Below are positions 30,004 to 38,965 of a DNA stretch of 64,000 nt, piece by piece. Source of the DNA: Synoicihabitans lomoniglobus (GTDB lineage Bacteria; Verrucomicrobiota; Verrucomicrobiia; Opitutales; Opitutaceae); the NCBI RefSeq assembly GCF_029023725.1, contig NZ_CP119075.1, positions 5,079,501 through 5,143,500 on the forward strand, given 5' to 3'. How positions within the stretch are numbered: the stretch's first letter is position 1; every line of letters starts with the position of its first letter. The notes beneath the pieces are model-generated. The model was not told the DNA's origin and searched no databases. It saw only the letters and a list, made by a program, of their open reading frames with translations. The translations under genes were made by a program, and so were the position numbers.

Positions 30004-31056
30004 CTAACGGAGGCGGCGTTGGCGCACGGCGCTGGCGAGGTTGGCGAGGACGGGCAGAGTTTGTTCCCAGCTCAGGCAGGCGTCGGTGATGCTACGACCG
30101 TAGACGAGAGGATCGGTGTCGATGGGCTGCGCGCCTCCGACGAGATGGCTTTCCAACATGACGGCGGCGATGCCGGGTTCGCCGCCGGAAATCTGTTGCG
30201 CCAAATCGGTGGCCACCGCCGGTTGCTTCGACGGGTCTTTGCGGCTGTTGGCATGGCTGCAATCGACCATCACATACGGTGGCAGCTGGTGTTGCTGCAG
30301 GGCGGTGGTGGCGGCTGCAATATGGGACGCGGCGTAGTTGGGACCGTCCGTTCCGCCGCGCAGCACCAGGTGAGTATCGAGGTTGCCGGCGGTGCCCATG
30401 ATGGCGGGCGCACCTTCGCGGGTGAGGGTGGGAAACCAATGGGGTTTGGCGGCGGACCGGATGGCGTCGATCGCGACCTGGAGGTTGCCGTCGGTGCGGT
30501 TTTTGAAACCGACGGGCATGGATAATCCGGAGGCGAGTTCGCGGTGCACCTGGCTTTCCACGGTGCGTGCACCAATTGCTCCCCAGCTGATCGCGTCCGC
30601 GTAGTATTGGCCGAGGGTGGTGTCCAAAAACTCCGTGGCGATGGGGAGGCCAAGGGCGGAGATATCCACCAGGAGTTGGCGGGCGAGGCGCAGCCCCTGA
30701 GTGATGTTGTAGGAGTTGTCGCGGTCGGGGTCGTTGATCAGGCCCTTCCAACCGACGACGGTGCGGGGTTTCTCGAAGTAGACGCGCATCACGATCAGCA
30801 GGTCGTCGGCGTATCGCGAGGCGACGGTGCGGAGGTTGTTCGCGTAGTCGAGGGCGGCGGCGGGATCGTGGATGGAGCAGGGCCCCGTGATGACGAGTAG
30901 GCGATCATCCTCCCCGCGCATGATGGCGGCTATGTCGCGGCGGGCGGCGGCGACGTGTTCCGTGGATTTTTCGTCGAGCGGGATGTCGTCGGCGAGCACG
31001 CCGGGCGCGATCAGGGGTTTGATGGCGCGAATGCGCAGGTCGGCGGTCTGGGACAT
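30004..31056 (-). CDS. 3-deoxy-7-phosphoheptulonate synthase, class I (AroF/AroG/AroH type)
   Basis: First enzyme of the shikimate pathway, condensing PEP with erythrose-4-phosphate. From the ATG at 31054-31056 the protein has 350 residues, as in E. coli AroG. It shows LLVITGPCSIHD, MRVYFEKPRTVVGWKGLINDP, TEFLDTTLGQYYADAISWGAIGARTVESQ, KNRTDG, and MVDCSHANSRKDPSKQP. The feedback-regulated isoform cannot be decided without alignment. The frame runs open 82 codons further upstream, but that extension is low-complexity and lies beyond the family N-terminus (SQTADLRI). Confidence 0.95.
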   Translation of the reverse strand: MSQTADLRIRAIKPLIAPGVLADDIPLDEKSTEHVAAARRDIAAIMRGEDDRLLVITGPCSIHDPAAALDYANNLRTVASRYADDLLIVMRVYFEKPRTVVGWKGLINDPDRDNSYNITQGLRLARQLLVDISALGLPIATEFLDTTLGQYYADAISWGAIGARTVESQVHRELASGLSMPVGFKNRTDGNLQVAIDAIRSAAKPHWFPTLTREGAPAIMGTAGNLDTHLVLRGGTDGPNYAASHIAAATTALQQHQLPPYVMVDCSHANSRKDPSKQPAVATDLAQQISGGEPGIAAVMLESHLVGGAQPIDTDPLVYGRSITDACLSWEQTLPVLANLASAVRQRRLR

Positions 31057-31138
31057 GGGGCCGAGAAACTGAAACGCCGCCACGCGGTTGGCAAGACGTC
31101 GGAGGTGGTTCGGTTCGGGGCTGTTCCCAAACACACCC

Positions 31139-31324
31139 TTAGTCTGCAGGCGGAGACTTGGAGTCGGGTTTGGATTTGGACTTGGAACGGGAGCGCTGCC
31201 CGCGGTCCTTGGGCCAACGCAATTCCGGAGGGTATTGGATGCGTCGGATGCGCCAGGCGGTGATGGCCATGGCAAGGCAGATCGCCGCGGCGATGAGTCC
31301 AAGAGTTAGCAGGAAATCGTTCAA
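31139..31324 (-). CDS. Possible small single-pass membrane protein
   Basis: A 61-codon frame from a TTG start gives an N-terminal membrane helix (LLTLGLIAAAICLAMAITA) followed by a basic, Ser/Lys-rich tail (RSRSKSKSKPDSKS). The ORF lies on the same strand just upstream of the DAHP synthase gene. No Shine-Dalgarno site is seen and the start codon is weak, so this is a moderate guess based on the clean membrane-helix pattern. Confidence 0.35.
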   Translation of the reverse strand: MNDFLLTLGLIAAAICLAMAITAWRIRRIQYPPELRWPKDRGQRSRSKSKSKPDSKSPPAD

Positions 31325-31540
31325 GAGGCAGGGGAGCCAAAGGAAGGAGGGGGAGCGAAAGCGGTTTTGACGTGACGCAGGTTCATGCTAATGGCCAGCC
31401 CAATGCCGTGGCAATCCCCCTGAAGAGGGCGGGGCGTCAACCTGCCGATGGCAGGGATGGTGATTGTTGCCCATTTCAAAGGGGAGCGCTTCGAATGATT
31501 TTGATGTAAGGAATGCCCGGTTCTTCGCGTTTCATATCCC

Positions 31541-32230
31541 ATGAGCATCACGTCGCCCCTTGCTGATTCGGCCCCTGTCACGACCACTGAAAGCGCCTCG
31601 CCACTGCGGACGCGGGGGAGTTTGTTGTTTCGGCTCCGCGATTGGCGGGACATGGCGACGTGGCGGGAGTTCTACGGACTGTATCGGAATTACGTGTATC
31701 GCGTCGCTCGGGGGGCCGGGCTGACCCATCATGAAGCCGAGGATTTGATCCATGATGTTTTCCAGCGGGTGGCTGAAAAGATCGGTGATTTTGAGCATCG
31801 CGAGCAGCGCGGATCGTTTCGTCGTTGGCTCGGCAACCAAACGCGTTGGCGGATCGCGGATAAGTTGCGCGAGCGACGTCGCGTGCCGGGAATCGGCGGC
31901 GATTCGTCGCCGCCGTTTAGTGGTGGAGATGGGGCGACCTCGACCGGCACGCCGCTGTTGGATCGTATCCCGGCGGCCGGAATCAACGAAGACGAGCATT
32001 GGGACCGGGAGTGGCAGAAGCAGCTGCTCGAATCCGCGATGACCCGACTGGGCCGCAAGGTGTCGCCGCAGCATTTGCAGGTGTTTCAACTCCATCGCGA
32101 ACGCGGTTGGAGTCTCGTGAAAGTTTCGCGCGAGCTGGGCGTGGGCCTGGCATCAGTCTACGCGATCAACAGTCGCCTGACGAAACAACTGAAAGCGGAA
32201 GTCGCCCGCCTGCGCACGCACATCAATTAA
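31541..32230 (+). CDS. ECF-type sigma-70 family RNA polymerase sigma factor
   Basis: The 229-residue protein has a sigma region 2 with FYGLYRNYVYRVARGAGLTHHEAEDLIHDVFQRVAEKI and the -10 reading stretch RGSFRRWLGNQTRWRIADKLR. A Gly/Ser-rich linker (about residues 115-140) follows, then a region 4 helix-turn-helix (LQVFQLHRERGWSLVKVSRELGVGLASVY, split here for reading). It is 63 bases upstream of a Ser/Thr kinase gene on the same strand. Such ECF-kinase pairs are typical of Planctomycetes and Verrucomicrobia, where no anti-sigma factor is found and phosphorylation is thought to control the sigma factor. Confidence 0.88.
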   Translation: MSITSPLADSAPVTTTESASPLRTRGSLLFRLRDWRDMATWREFYGLYRNYVYRVARGAGLTHHEAEDLIHDVFQRVAEKIGDFEHREQRGSFRRWLGNQTRWRIADKLRERRRVPGIGGDSSPPFSGGDGATSTGTPLLDRIPAAGINEDEHWDREWQKQLLESAMTRLGRKVSPQHLQVFQLHRERGWSLVKVSRELGVGLASVYAINSRLTKQLKAEVARLRTHIN

Positions 32231-32293
32231 GCAGGCACGAATTTACGCGAAATAGGGTCGAGTCGCGGCACGTGACTCGCTACGGGTCGAGCC

Positions 32294-35212
32294 GTGACGA
32301 CATCGTCGGACTCGACCCCGGTCCCTCCGCGCATCCCCGACTATGAGCTGTTAAGGCTGATCGGGGCAGGCAGCTACGGCGACGTGTGGATCGCCCGCAC
32401 GGCGACAGGGGTATATCGGGCGGTCAAGGTGGTGTGGCGAAACCGGTTCGAGGACGAGGTGCCTTACGAGCGGGAGTTTCGGGGCCTGCGCGAGTTTGAA
32501 CGCGTGTCTCTCGTGGGGCCGCGGCAGCTCGCCCTGCTGCACGTGGCGCGTCGCGATCAGGATGGGTTTTTCTACTACGTCATGGAATTGGCCGACGATG
32601 CGGCCACGGGAGCTGAGATCGATCCGGCGACCTACCGGCCGCTGACGTTACGCGAAGTGCGGCGCGAAGGAGAGTTGTCGGTCAAACGCGTGCTCGAACT
32701 CGGGGTGGAAATGGCGCGCGGGCTCGCGGTGTTGCACGAACACGGGTTGGTGCATCGCGACATTAAACCGTCCAACATCATCATGGTGAGCGGCGTGCCG
32801 AAGCTGGCCGACATCGGTCTCGTGGCTTCGGCCACGATGGCGCTGACGTTTGTCGGCACGGAGGGATTTGTTGCCCCCGAGGGACCGGGCGCGCCGGCGG
32901 CGGACGTCTATGCGATGGGCAAAGTGCTTTACGAGTTGGCGACGGGACTTGATCGCAACGAGTTCCCGCAGTTGCCCGAAGCGTTTTCGCAACGCGAAGA
33001 TCGAATGGCGTTTCTTGAGCTCAATGCGGTAATCCTGCGCGCCTGCGAGCCCGACCTGAAACGGCGCCCCGAGGACGCTCGTGCGTTGCTCGACGACCTG
33101 TTGCTGGTGCAGGCTGGGAAGTCAGTCAGACGTCTTTGGGCGGCGGAGCGCGGCTTGGCGCGCGCGTTAAAAATGGTGGCAGTGCTGGCCGCCGTGGCGG
33201 CGGTGGCGGGAGCCGGCGCCTGGATCGCGTGGGACCGCGCCCAACAAGAAATGGCGCTGCGCGCCGAAGCCGAAGCCGAACGCGATGCGCTGGCGCGCAA
33301 GACGCAATATGCGGGTTTGTTGGCTCAAGCTTCACGGGCATTGGATAAGCATGTTTACGGAAGTTCCCGTCACTTGCTTGCACTGGCGGAACAAACTCGC
33401 AACAGCGTTGCAGCCGACTTCGAGTGGAGAGTTCTGCGACGTCGGGCAAACGGAGATGTCGCGCATTTTTACCGCGACCAGGGACCGGCCATCGTTCGGA
33501 TTGAGCTTAGCGCGGATGAAGCCGCCCTGGCCGTTTTGGATACGACGGGTGTGATAACGGCATATTCCCCGCAGACGGGAGAGATCATGCGCCGGTTCGA
33601 ATCAGCTTCAGACACGGCGGGTTTTTCCCACAATGGAGATTGGCTTTGGGGGGTGGATGGAGAGGCAAATCCCTGTCGTTGGAGCTGGGAAGGAGACTCG
33701 TTTGAATCCACGCCCGGTCCGGGATCGAATCTATGGGCTCTCGGGTTGGATCCTCGCGAACGTTGGTTGGGAGTGGAGCGAAGTTACCCTGGGCGTTTGC
33801 TCAGGTGGGATGGGACGCCAGGAGGAGAGTTGGAAGTGTTGAAAACATTGTTTCCGAATGGCGCGGCAACTGATTGGGAAGCCTTCAGGATTGCTGCTGG
33901 AAGTGATAATGAGGACTTGGCGATAGCGTGGCTGAGGGGGCAAGGCGGTGAGGCTGAGTTCGTGATGACCACCATGGTGGAAGGCATGTTGAAATGGAGC
34001 ATTCCGCCAGTGCGTCCCGGTAGTATGGGTTGGATTGCAACCACCGGAAAGGAAACGAGACTTGAAGTGGTGGATGACCTATCCGGGAAGCGGGCGTGGT
34101 ATAACCCTGTCACGAGCAAGTGGGACAAGTTTGACACCCTGTTACCGCCAAAAAGTGGCAGGCGGTGGTCTATCACGCACGATGCTGGCGTGGGCAGTGC
34201 TCGAGTGGTGGGGGCGGGGTTGTTAATGGATGAAGATGGTCATTCGCGGATTCTGTGGGGCCAAGCTGGGCTGCTGACTTCGGTGGCTGTTTCATCGGAC
34301 GGAGTCCTGGCCTATTCCGGCAGTCAGGCGGGTGACGTGGTGAGGTGGAATCTCGGAGCGGGAATCGCGGAATCGCCTCGGATTTCGGCGGGACTGGCGA
34401 GCCTGAGATTGGCCTGGACGCGTGACTCCCGTTACTTGTTGGCACCTGATGAAAATGGGGTGAGGGGATTCGACCGCGGTTCCATGTCATCACAGTTTCA
34501 GTGGCCCGAGATGCGTTGGGCGGCAGGTTCTTTTCACGGGGTCGGATGGGGAGTATCAGCCGATGGTGCGGCCTTGGTGGGTATCGAAGAACTTACGGGC
34601 TTGGTTCAAGCAGAAATCGGTCGCGCCGAGACCACTATTGTCGCGGTGGCATTGGCGGCACGGACGGGTCGGGTGGTTCTGACGCGCGGTGATGGATCCA
34701 TGTGGACTGGATCTGTCGAAACTCAAATCCGACGCGTCGTTGATACTGGCTACAGGTGGGCCCTAACGGTGGATGACGAAGGCACGCGCGTATGGTCTAC
34801 CGGCAGGGATTTGCAGATTCATTGCCAAGACCTCGAAACGGGCGAGGAGTTGTGGGCGACGCCGATGCCGGTGGTTTCCTCGTCATTATGTCTTCTGCCG
34901 AGGTTTGGACAATTGGCCGTGGCGACGGTGAATGGAAATCTTCATATTTTGGACGCCCATTCCGGTGAGCGAAACGCAATCGTTCCCACTGGAACGGCGG
35001 CCGCGGAGGACGTGCGGACATCACCCGACGGTTCGCGACTTTTCGTCGCGGGCAACGACGGCGATATTCAGGTGCTGGAAGTGGGGTCATGGATTCACTT
35101 TGCCGCACTGGGCCTCCACTCTGGTCAGCCGACCCAGATGCTCGCGATCGCTCCTGATGGCCGCGCGCTGGCAGCGATCAGTAAGTCAGGCCATCTTGAT
35201 ATCTTGCAGTAA
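32294..35212 (+). CDS. Ser/Thr protein kinase with membrane segment and WD40-like propeller
   Basis: A 972-residue protein from a GTG start. The kinase domain (about residues 15-275) has the glycine loop IGAGSYGDV, K45 in RAVKVV, HRDIKPSN with D156, and APE-like FVAPEG. The DFG motif is DIG (D173-I-G), with the metal-binding Asp kept. A membrane helix (about 288-315) and a short coiled coil follow. The rest (350-972) has WD40-like or quinoprotein-like repeats (DEAALAVLDTTGVITAYSPQTGE; SPDGSRLFVAGNDGDIQVLE). The propeller probably faces the periplasm and senses a ligand. The DNA looks less GC-rich after about 33350 than in the kinase part. Confidence 0.9.
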   Translation: MTTSSDSTPVPPRIPDYELLRLIGAGSYGDVWIARTATGVYRAVKVVWRNRFEDEVPYEREFRGLREFERVSLVGPRQLALLHVARRDQDGFFYYVMELADDAATGAEIDPATYRPLTLREVRREGELSVKRVLELGVEMARGLAVLHEHGLVHRDIKPSNIIMVSGVPKLADIGLVASATMALTFVGTEGFVAPEGPGAPAADVYAMGKVLYELATGLDRNEFPQLPEAFSQREDRMAFLELNAVILRACEPDLKRRPEDARALLDDLLLVQAGKSVRRLWAAERGLARALKMVAVLAAVAAVAGAGAWIAWDRAQQEMALRAEAEAERDALARKTQYAGLLAQASRALDKHVYGSSRHLLALAEQTRNSVAADFEWRVLRRRANGDVAHFYRDQGPAIVRIELSADEAALAVLDTTGVITAYSPQTGEIMRRFESASDTAGFSHNGDWLWGVDGEANPCRWSWEGDSFESTPGPGSNLWALGLDPRERWLGVERSYPGRLLRWDGTPGGELEVLKTLFPNGAATDWEAFRIAAGSDNEDLAIAWLRGQGGEAEFVMTTMVEGMLKWSIPPVRPGSMGWIATTGKETRLEVVDDLSGKRAWYNPVTSKWDKFDTLLPPKSGRRWSITHDAGVGSARVVGAGLLMDEDGHSRILWGQAGLLTSVAVSSDGVLAYSGSQAGDVVRWNLGAGIAESPRISAGLASLRLAWTRDSRYLLAPDENGVRGFDRGSMSSQFQWPEMRWAAGSFHGVGWGVSADGAALVGIEELTGLVQAEIGRAETTIVAVALAARTGRVVLTRGDGSMWTGSVETQIRRVVDTGYRWALTVDDEGTRVWSTGRDLQIHCQDLETGEELWATPMPVVSSSLCLLPRFGQLAVATVNGNLHILDAHSGERNAIVPTGTAAAEDVRTSPDGSRLFVAGNDGDIQVLEVGSWIHFAALGLHSGQPTQMLAIAPDGRALAAISKSGHLDILQ

Positions 35213-35235
35213 ACGGAATTCTTGGAAGCGGAGAT

Positions 35236-35844
35236 TCATGGATTTGAGGAACCTGCAGGAAAGGGAGGAGGAATATTGTCGTGACCAAGACTATGGGTAT
35301 CTTCCCAAACGATCGGAGACGCAATTTTGCGATCCTTGAAGTTGACGGTAAAGGAGAGCAACTTGGCCGAGCTCCGAATGTAGCGCACCTCGGCCAGGTT
35401 GGTGTTTTGGGTCGATCCATCTACCCCGGTCTTGAAGATTTTGAAGGGAGGAACTAGTTTTACCCACTTCAGGGAACCACCGGAGAGATAACCAAGTTCG
35501 ATAGTATCATTGGTGCCGAGCCCGGCGATTGCCGAAATTTCGGTGTCATGATTTATGCCCTGCAGGCCGATGTTAACCAAACTCCAGAAGGGGGTTTCAG
35601 CGTGGTGAGCATGGTATCGTGTCATGTCCATTAAAACTGAATACACGACCCCGGTCGGTGTCTTGTCGGGAGGAAGGGCGGTCCAGGTCACCATCAGGCC
35701 ATTGGTATATTCATACATGGCTGAAGCTCGCACCATTTTAAGTTCTTCATGATCCGAGTGCGCGGAGACAATGTTGGCGGAAGAGATAAGCAGAGCGATG
35801 ATTGCGAGACGCAAGCGGGGGTAGAGTGATATTAAGCCGTTCAT
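35236..35844 (-). CDS. Secreted orphan protein, tandem paralogue B
   Basis: This 202-residue protein has a signal peptide (LRLAIIALLISSANIVSAHS) and then a beta-rich domain. It is clearly related to the next gene upstream (35936): both share 'HE.L....A.A.Y.....VTWT', a 'LVNIGLQGINHDTEIS' / 'LLTLGIQGVKHSVKLS' block, a 'KWV' strand, and an almost identical C-terminal tail GHDNIPPPFPAGSS. No family is recognised. The ATG at 35842-35844 is chosen because it starts the signal peptide; the longer frame to 36000 overlaps the tail of the paralogue. Confidence 0.6.
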   Translation of the reverse strand: MNGLISLYPRLRLAIIALLISSANIVSAHSDHEELKMVRASAMYEYTNGLMVTWTALPPDKTPTGVVYSVLMDMTRYHAHHAETPFWSLVNIGLQGINHDTEISAIAGLGTNDTIELGYLSGGSLKWVKLVPPFKIFKTGVDGSTQNTNLAEVRYIRSSAKLLSFTVNFKDRKIASPIVWEDTHSLGHDNIPPPFPAGSSNP

Positions 35845-35935
35845 GATTTTCGTGGATGGGTTTGAGGTAAAACGCGGCTCTTCTCCATTCCTGACAGATT
35901 TATAGCTCATGGATGAAGGGGTTGGCTCTCCACGT

Positions 35936-36430
35936 TCAGCGATCGGACGAACCGGCGGGAAACGGAGGTGGGATGTTGTCGTGGCCCGTGAATGCTTCAA
36001 GTCCTCCTCCTTTTGGCCACAACAAGGTTCCAGCCCGCTTCCGTTTCAGCGCAGTCACCGTCAGGCTGAAATCGCCCTTTGATTTGATGAACCAAACGTT
36101 GTCCTCTTTAAGGTCGCGAATAAAAAACCCTTGGCCGGTTTTTGGCACAATCGCATCATCGGCTTGCACCCATTTCGAAGTGGGACCTTCCGAGTGCTCA
36201 CAGATTTGGACGTCTTCTCCCTTCACTTCGGAAAGTTTGACCGAGTGCTTTACGCCTTGAATCCCGAGCGTAAGTAAACTCAAAGGCTTCGGCTGATAGT
36301 CGTGAAACTCGATGTGAAACGAATACTGATCGCTCGAATCTTCGAGCAGTGTCCAATGGACGGTGATGTTGTCATTGTAGCTAAACGTGGCCGTTGCAGC
36401 GATGACGTTTAGGGTTTCATGTTCGAGCAT
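35936..36430 (-). CDS. Orphan protein, tandem paralogue A (no signal peptide)
   Basis: A 164-residue beta-rich protein starting MLEHETLNVIAATATFSYND, with 'FHIEFHDY', 'LLTLGIQGVKHSVKLSEVKGEDV', 'KWVQADDAIVP' and the tail GHDNIPPPFPAGSSDR. It aligns with the secreted protein at 35236 through its whole length after that protein's signal peptide, but has no signal sequence itself. The tail is conserved in protein but spelled with different codons, which suggests selection on the peptide. Base composition is less GC-rich than the surroundings. Function unknown. Confidence 0.6.
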   Translation of the reverse strand: MLEHETLNVIAATATFSYNDNITVHWTLLEDSSDQYSFHIEFHDYQPKPLSLLTLGIQGVKHSVKLSEVKGEDVQICEHSEGPTSKWVQADDAIVPKTGQGFFIRDLKEDNVWFIKSKGDFSLTVTALKRKRAGTLLWPKGGGLEAFTGHDNIPPPFPAGSSDR

Positions 36431-37240
36431 GGTGGGGCGGGTTTAGGATGAAAGAGCTGACGTTTGGACGCGATCGTCGACGGTTGATTCGCAGCATGGT
36501 TCGTGCCTTTCAAGTGCGTGCTCGGCGGCGACCCAAAACAGGCCCAGAGTGGCGCAGCTACTGGGTTCTGGAATGGAGCTGGCACCAGTGAAAAGGTTGA
36601 ATTTTGGCGAGGGGTAATGCTGTCAAAGCAGTCGGCCTTCTTTACAGCGAAAGATGTGTCGATAAGCGAGTTTAATGGTGGTTGTTCGAGGGTGAGCGTT
36701 TAGTCCCGTTCAATCAGCCAGTAGGATCTAATGTAGTATCTCGATTATGCGTTCGAAGGCTCCAAGTGGAGTCCAGGGAAGAGGTGGCGGGTATCGGTGG
36801 AATTTAGAATCTCGGAGGTCTCCAAACTACTGGCGCGTGGTTAATGGATTTCATATTTTTATGCGATGTTTCGTCGCTGACGACCAACTCTTCAATTGCC
36901 TCCGTTTGGTTGAAGAGCGGGCGGCCAAGGGGGTTGATCTCTTGTATGGCCACCAAGGAGGTGCTGAAGCGAAGAATGACTGGCGGGTTGGGGCGGAGCC
37001 CATCTCCAAGTTTCAGGGGAAGGCTGGCTTTTAACACGCGGTCTGCGCCGCGTTCCTGACAGAACTCACTCGGGATCTTATGAAAAGGCTGATGCGCTCC
37101 ACTGCAGGTGGAGGCGCCCTTGTTTTTGAAGTCGCCTCCTGTCGCGATAGGGTTCCCTGCTGGAGTCCGCCCGCGAGCGTGCGACCTACGTTGGGAAACG
37201 CAATCGTCGGCGGTTTACCTTCCCGGACTGGGCTTGATTT
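36431..37240. other. Gene-poor, less GC-rich stretch (about 800 bp)
   Basis: No convincing gene is seen. Short frames such as 36448-36591 (+, 47 residues, Arg/Trp-rich), 36747-37034 (+) and 36804-37037 (-) lack recognisable motifs and start signals. The base composition is noticeably lower in GC than in the core genes around it. It may hold decayed coding DNA or the edge of an acquired segment that also carries the orphan pair at 35236-36430. Confidence 0.4.
37168..37189 (-). repeat. Single GTAGG-family repeat arm
   Basis: On the minus strand this reads GTAGGTCGCACGCTCGCGGG, which contains a small internal palindrome (CGCACGCTCGCGGGCG). It matches the head and layout of the paired GTAGG elements elsewhere in the window but has no obvious partner arm. 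Confidence 0.35.
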
Positions 37241-38578
37241 CTACAGTCCGAGCCGTGCTCTCGCGGCAGCCACGAGTGGTGTGTCAGGCAGTCCGGGTAA
37301 CTCGGTGTCGAGGGGGAGGCGTTGGCAGCGGTCGGCGATGGTGAGGCGGGCGAGGGCGGTGGTGTCGGTGTCGGGGGCGATTAGGTTGCCTGGCAGGGGC
37401 GCGAGTTGTTCGCGGGGGAGCACGCCTTTGTCGGCGAGGAAGGTCGAGACGGAGGCTCCGAGGGTGTCGATCCAGGCCGTGGGCTGTGCCGTGGGCGCGT
37501 AGGGGATGCCGTCGGTCGCTTTCCATTCAAAAAAGAATCGGATTTGCTGGTGCAGGTCGGCGAGAACCTGGTCGGCGGTGGCCGGGGTCCAGGTGGCTTC
37601 GAAGGCCTTGCGCTCGCGGAAGCCTTTGATCTCCCAGAGGCGAAGGCGGATCTGGTAGTCGCCGCCTTGTTCTTGCAGGGAGCCGGTCACGACGTAGTCG
37701 ATCGTGGTGCCGCCGGCGGTGTCGATGAGTTGTCGAATGTTGTCGGTGGTCCACTCGTTGGGAAACAGGGCGTAGTGGGCCTGCTCTTTGATGCCGATGA
37801 CGCCGACGGCGCTGTATTGGGCGGAAAAGAAAAGCGTCTCGGCCATCCACAGCGGGAAGCCGCGGGCAAAGCGCCCAATTGCTTCTTCGGGCTGAGCGGC
37901 GAGTTTTTCGTAGTCTTGAATGCCCGGGAGCGAGAGTTGGCCGAAGGCGATACGTTTGGTCTGGTCGGATTTGGCGGGCAAGAGGCCGTCGATTTGTTCG
38001 ATGCCGTAGGCCCAGATGGGTTTGCTGATCGTGACGAGGTTGATGTGGGTGGAGCCGCTGCCGCCGGAGCGAGATTGGCGGCGATCAACCATGAGTTCGG
38101 CAATGGCGTTGGAGAAGCCCCAGAGGCGTTCCTCGAGTTCGGGTTTTTGCAGGGCAAAGAGCAGGTCGAGCACGTGCTGGGCGGACTCCGGACTGCGCAT
38201 GGCAAGGTAGGCCTGCAGCAGATTGATTCCGGTGGCGGGGCCGTGGCGTTCGGCGTCGTAGCGCGGGGCGATCAGTTCCGGGATGGTGTCGATATGGCCG
38301 GTGGCACCGAGGTCTCCGGAGATCCGGGCGAGCACATCGGGGCGGTCACCGGCGGTGGAGTTGAGCACCTCGTCGTAGATTTCGCGGGCTCCGTCGAGGT
38401 TGCGGAGTTCGAGCTGCTCAAGGGCGGCTTCGAGTTTGGGGCCCACGGGCCCAATTTCGGGGGCGGGAGGGATTTCTGAATCGTCCGACTCGACCGGAGT
38501 CGGCGTCGGGTTCGCCGGAGCAGGCGAAGGTGGGGACTGGCGGGATGGTTTGCCGCGTAACCGATCGAAAAAACCCAT
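37241..38578 (-). CDS. Hypothetical protein with helical-repeat N-terminus
   Basis: The 445-residue protein starts MGFFDRLRGKP, has a Pro/Ser/Thr-rich linker (about residues 10-45), then helical stretches reminiscent of TPR-like repeats (LEAALEQLELRNLDGAREIYDEVL). A beta/alpha segment (TTIDYVVTGSLQEQGGDYQIRLRLWEI) follows, in which the TGSL..Q.. pattern recalls proteins that assemble periplasmic or outer-membrane signals. No signal peptide is visible. No family is recognised and no neighbour gives context. Confidence 0.6.
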   Translation of the reverse strand: MGFFDRLRGKPSRQSPPSPAPANPTPTPVESDDSEIPPAPEIGPVGPKLEAALEQLELRNLDGAREIYDEVLNSTAGDRPDVLARISGDLGATGHIDTIPELIAPRYDAERHGPATGINLLQAYLAMRSPESAQHVLDLLFALQKPELEERLWGFSNAIAELMVDRRQSRSGGSGSTHINLVTISKPIWAYGIEQIDGLLPAKSDQTKRIAFGQLSLPGIQDYEKLAAQPEEAIGRFARGFPLWMAETLFFSAQYSAVGVIGIKEQAHYALFPNEWTTDNIRQLIDTAGGTTIDYVVTGSLQEQGGDYQIRLRLWEIKGFRERKAFEATWTPATADQVLADLHQQIRFFFEWKATDGIPYAPTAQPTAWIDTLGASVSTFLADKGVLPREQLAPLPGNLIAPDTDTTALARLTIADRCQRLPLDTELPGLPDTPLVAAARARLGL

Positions 38579-38965
38579 CCCGTCGTTGAAGGGATGGGGA
38601 ACGGTTTAGGCGAGCGGTTTCCGAAGTGGATTTACCCGTGGGACCACGTTTGGTGGGACCGAGCCACGGCGACTTTCATACGGGGCTGGCGGGCGTGATG
38701 GTCGTCGGCGAAAAGAACGTCGCGCGCGACGTTCTCGGAACAAATGCAGCGGACGGTCAGCCAGAATGTTTGTAGGATGTGCTTCATGGGCAAAATGGGA
38801 GTTAGGGGGTTCGGACTGCACAACGGCTGCCAAGTTCATCCGATCTGGGGTTCGGTTGGGATTTTACCTTAATTTTCTGAAAATTAGGCTAATGCCCTAG
38901 GGTTTCCCGCCTAACCTGATTCATCAGTCAAATGAGGGGTTTCCCTTCCATGCGGAGCGCTTGCC
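38579..38965. other. Intergenic region with possible small gene and palindrome
   Basis: A 387-bp gap between the divergent 37241 and 38966 genes. On the minus strand a 51-codon frame begins at 38785-38787 (MKHILQTFWLTVRC..., rich in His/Arg, ending near 38635); its composition resembles coding DNA, but nothing else supports it. The remainder is AT-rich and promoter-like near 38855-38890. Confidence 0.35.
38870..38886. promoter_or_regulatory. AT-rich palindrome upstream of the hybrid kinase gene
   Basis: TAATTTTC-T-GAAAATTA is a perfect 8-bp inverted repeat in the AT-rich stretch about 80 bases before the GTG at 38966. Position and symmetry fit an operator for a dimeric regulator; no protein is known to bind it. 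Confidence 0.35.

Noticed and set aside
30004..31302. Longer N-terminus for the DAHP synthase (82 extra codons)
   Set aside because: The extension is Pro/Ser-rich and unrelated to the family; the ATG at 31056 gives the canonical 350-residue protein.
31325..31540. Riboswitch or small RNA upstream of the ECF sigma gene
   Set aside because: Several short GC stems are present, but I could not match any riboswitch core or see a terminator hairpin with a T-tract.
33590..33610. GGTTCGAATC-like T-loop as a tRNA gene
   Set aside because: It lies inside the Ser/Thr kinase coding region and no acceptor or anticodon stem can be drawn around it.
36448..37037. Small frames of 47-95 codons in the gene-poor stretch
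   Set aside because: No motif, start signal or paralogue supports any of them.
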